NCBI GenBank assembly: GCA_034408875.1
Contig: JAWXCJ010000037.1
Location: 1-7,114 of the forward strand
DNA: 7,114 bases
Source: JANNHK01 sp034408875
GTDB lineage: Bacteria > Actinomycetota > Acidimicrobiia > IMCC26256 > PALSA-610
Direction: 5' to 3'
Shown: positions 6,552 through 7,114 of the stretch, in pieces
How positions within the stretch are numbered: position 1 is the stretch's first letter
Layout of the letters: the number at the start of each line of letters is the position of its first letter
Made by a program: the position numbers and the translations under genes
The notes under the pieces: generated by a model
Databases searched by the model: none
The model's input: only the letters and a program-made list of their open reading frames with translations
Told to the model about the DNA's origin: nothing

Positions 6552-7114
6552 CTAGCGGCGGTCGAAACCCAGCCGCAACGAGCGAACGGCGCCGACGAAG
6601 ATGTTGGGTTCGATGTCGGGCTCGCTCAGCACGTGCAGGTTCGTGATTCGTTGGGTCAACTGGGTGAGCAGCGTGCGCAGCTCGAGTCGCGCGAGCGACG
6701 CGCCGAGGCACACGTGTGTGCCGAAACCGAATGCGCAGTGCGGGTTCGGGTTGCGCCGGATGTCGAACGTGTCGGGCGCGTCAAACACGGTTTCGTCGCG
6801 ATTGGCCGACGGGTAGAGCAGGATCACCCGATCGCCCTCGGCCACCTTCGTGTCGGCAATCGTCGACGTGCGCGTCGCGGTGCGGAAGAAGTTGTTGAGC
6901 GGTGTCACCCAACGGATGAGTTCCTCGACCGCGCCGGGGACGAGGCTCGGGTCGGCCGCCATCGCCTCCCACTGATCGGGATGGCGCGTGAGTTCGAGCA
7001 GCCCGCGCGCGATGACGGTGCGCGTCGTCTCCGCGCCGCCCGAGATGAACAGACCGGTCTCTTGAACGATGACCGACTGCTCCATCGGGCAGCCGTCGAG
7101 TTCGGCGCCGGCCC
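6552..7114 (-). CDS. Cytochrome P450, C-terminal part (N-terminus beyond window)
   Basis: The frame runs to the right edge without a start being needed. The visible part is about 187 residues, roughly the last 45 percent of a normal P450. Counted from the internal Met at 7085, the I-helix motif SGGAETTR is at 15-22, the ExxR pair is E55-L-I-R58, PSANRDETVFDAPDTFDIRR at 92-111 is the usual meander lead-in, and the heme loop FGFGTHVCLG is at 119-128 with cysteine 126 (codon 6710-6708). The heme loop and the tail (NIFVGAVRSLRLGFDRR) recall the actinobacterial P450 group that includes steroid and terpenoid hydroxylases (CYP125/142-like), but this is only a resemblance. It is a different sequence from the P450 at the left end, with FGFGTHVCLG here against FGGGPHVCPG there, so it is not a recent duplicate. 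It is followed after 3 bp by the APH-family kinase, so the two form an operon. Confidence 0.93.
   Translation of the reverse strand, partial: AGAELDGCPMEQSVIVQETGLFISGGAETTRTVIARGLLELTRHPDQWEAMAADPSLVPGAVEELIRWVTPLNNFFRTATRTSTIADTKVAEGDRVILLYPSANRDETVFDAPDTFDIRRNPNPHCAFGFGTHVCLGASLARLELRTLLTQLTQRITNLHVLSEPDIEPNIFVGAVRSLRLGFDRR

Overview
The window is very GC-rich, gene-dense DNA that looks like a chromosomal segment of an actinomycetote. One gene belongs to the mycothiol-dependent maleylpyruvate isomerase family, and mycothiol is an actinobacterial thiol. Starts are often GTG, Shine-Dalgarno sequences are weak, and genes overlap by a few bases. An Acidimicrobiia-like or mycobacteria-like soil or aquatic lineage would fit, but the sequence alone does not fix the genus.

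Layout, left to right: (a) a cytochrome P450 on the plus strand (about 193-1398). (b) Facing it on the minus strand is a MazF/PemK-type toxin gene (1428-1766), preceded by the remains of its ribbon-helix-helix antitoxin gene (1763-1989). The remnant has no start codon and carries an apparent one-base deletion. (c) Still on the minus strand, a FadD-type acyl-CoA synthetase (1986-3653) is translationally coupled by a TAATG overlap to an upstream gene for a 390-residue protein of uncertain, possibly AttH/CrtC-like, type (3653-4825). (d) A 42-bp divergent intergenic region contains a near-perfect 10-bp inverted repeat. (e) A plus-strand DinB/MDMPI-fold mycothiol-dependent enzyme follows (4868-5629). 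(f) A minus-strand pair closes the window: the C-terminal part of a second P450 (6552 to the right edge), followed after 3 bp by an aminoglycoside-phosphotransferase-like kinase (5652-6548).

The gene set (two P450s, a CoA ligase of the FadD1/FadD17 kind, an unassigned possible lipocalin-fold protein, a small-molecule kinase and a thiol-dependent enzyme) resembles the accessory parts of actinobacterial catabolic islands for steroids, terpenoids or other hydrophobic compounds. P450s would hydroxylate the substrate and the ligase would make a CoA thioester. The other roles are unassigned, and no substrate can be named from this window.

The most notable observations are the broken antitoxin next to a full-length mazF-like toxin with unusual substitutions, and the operator-like dyad between the divergent genes. 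No RNA genes, CRISPR arrays, insertion sequences or gene-free stretches over 300 bases were seen. Bases 1-192 hold no confidently assigned gene.
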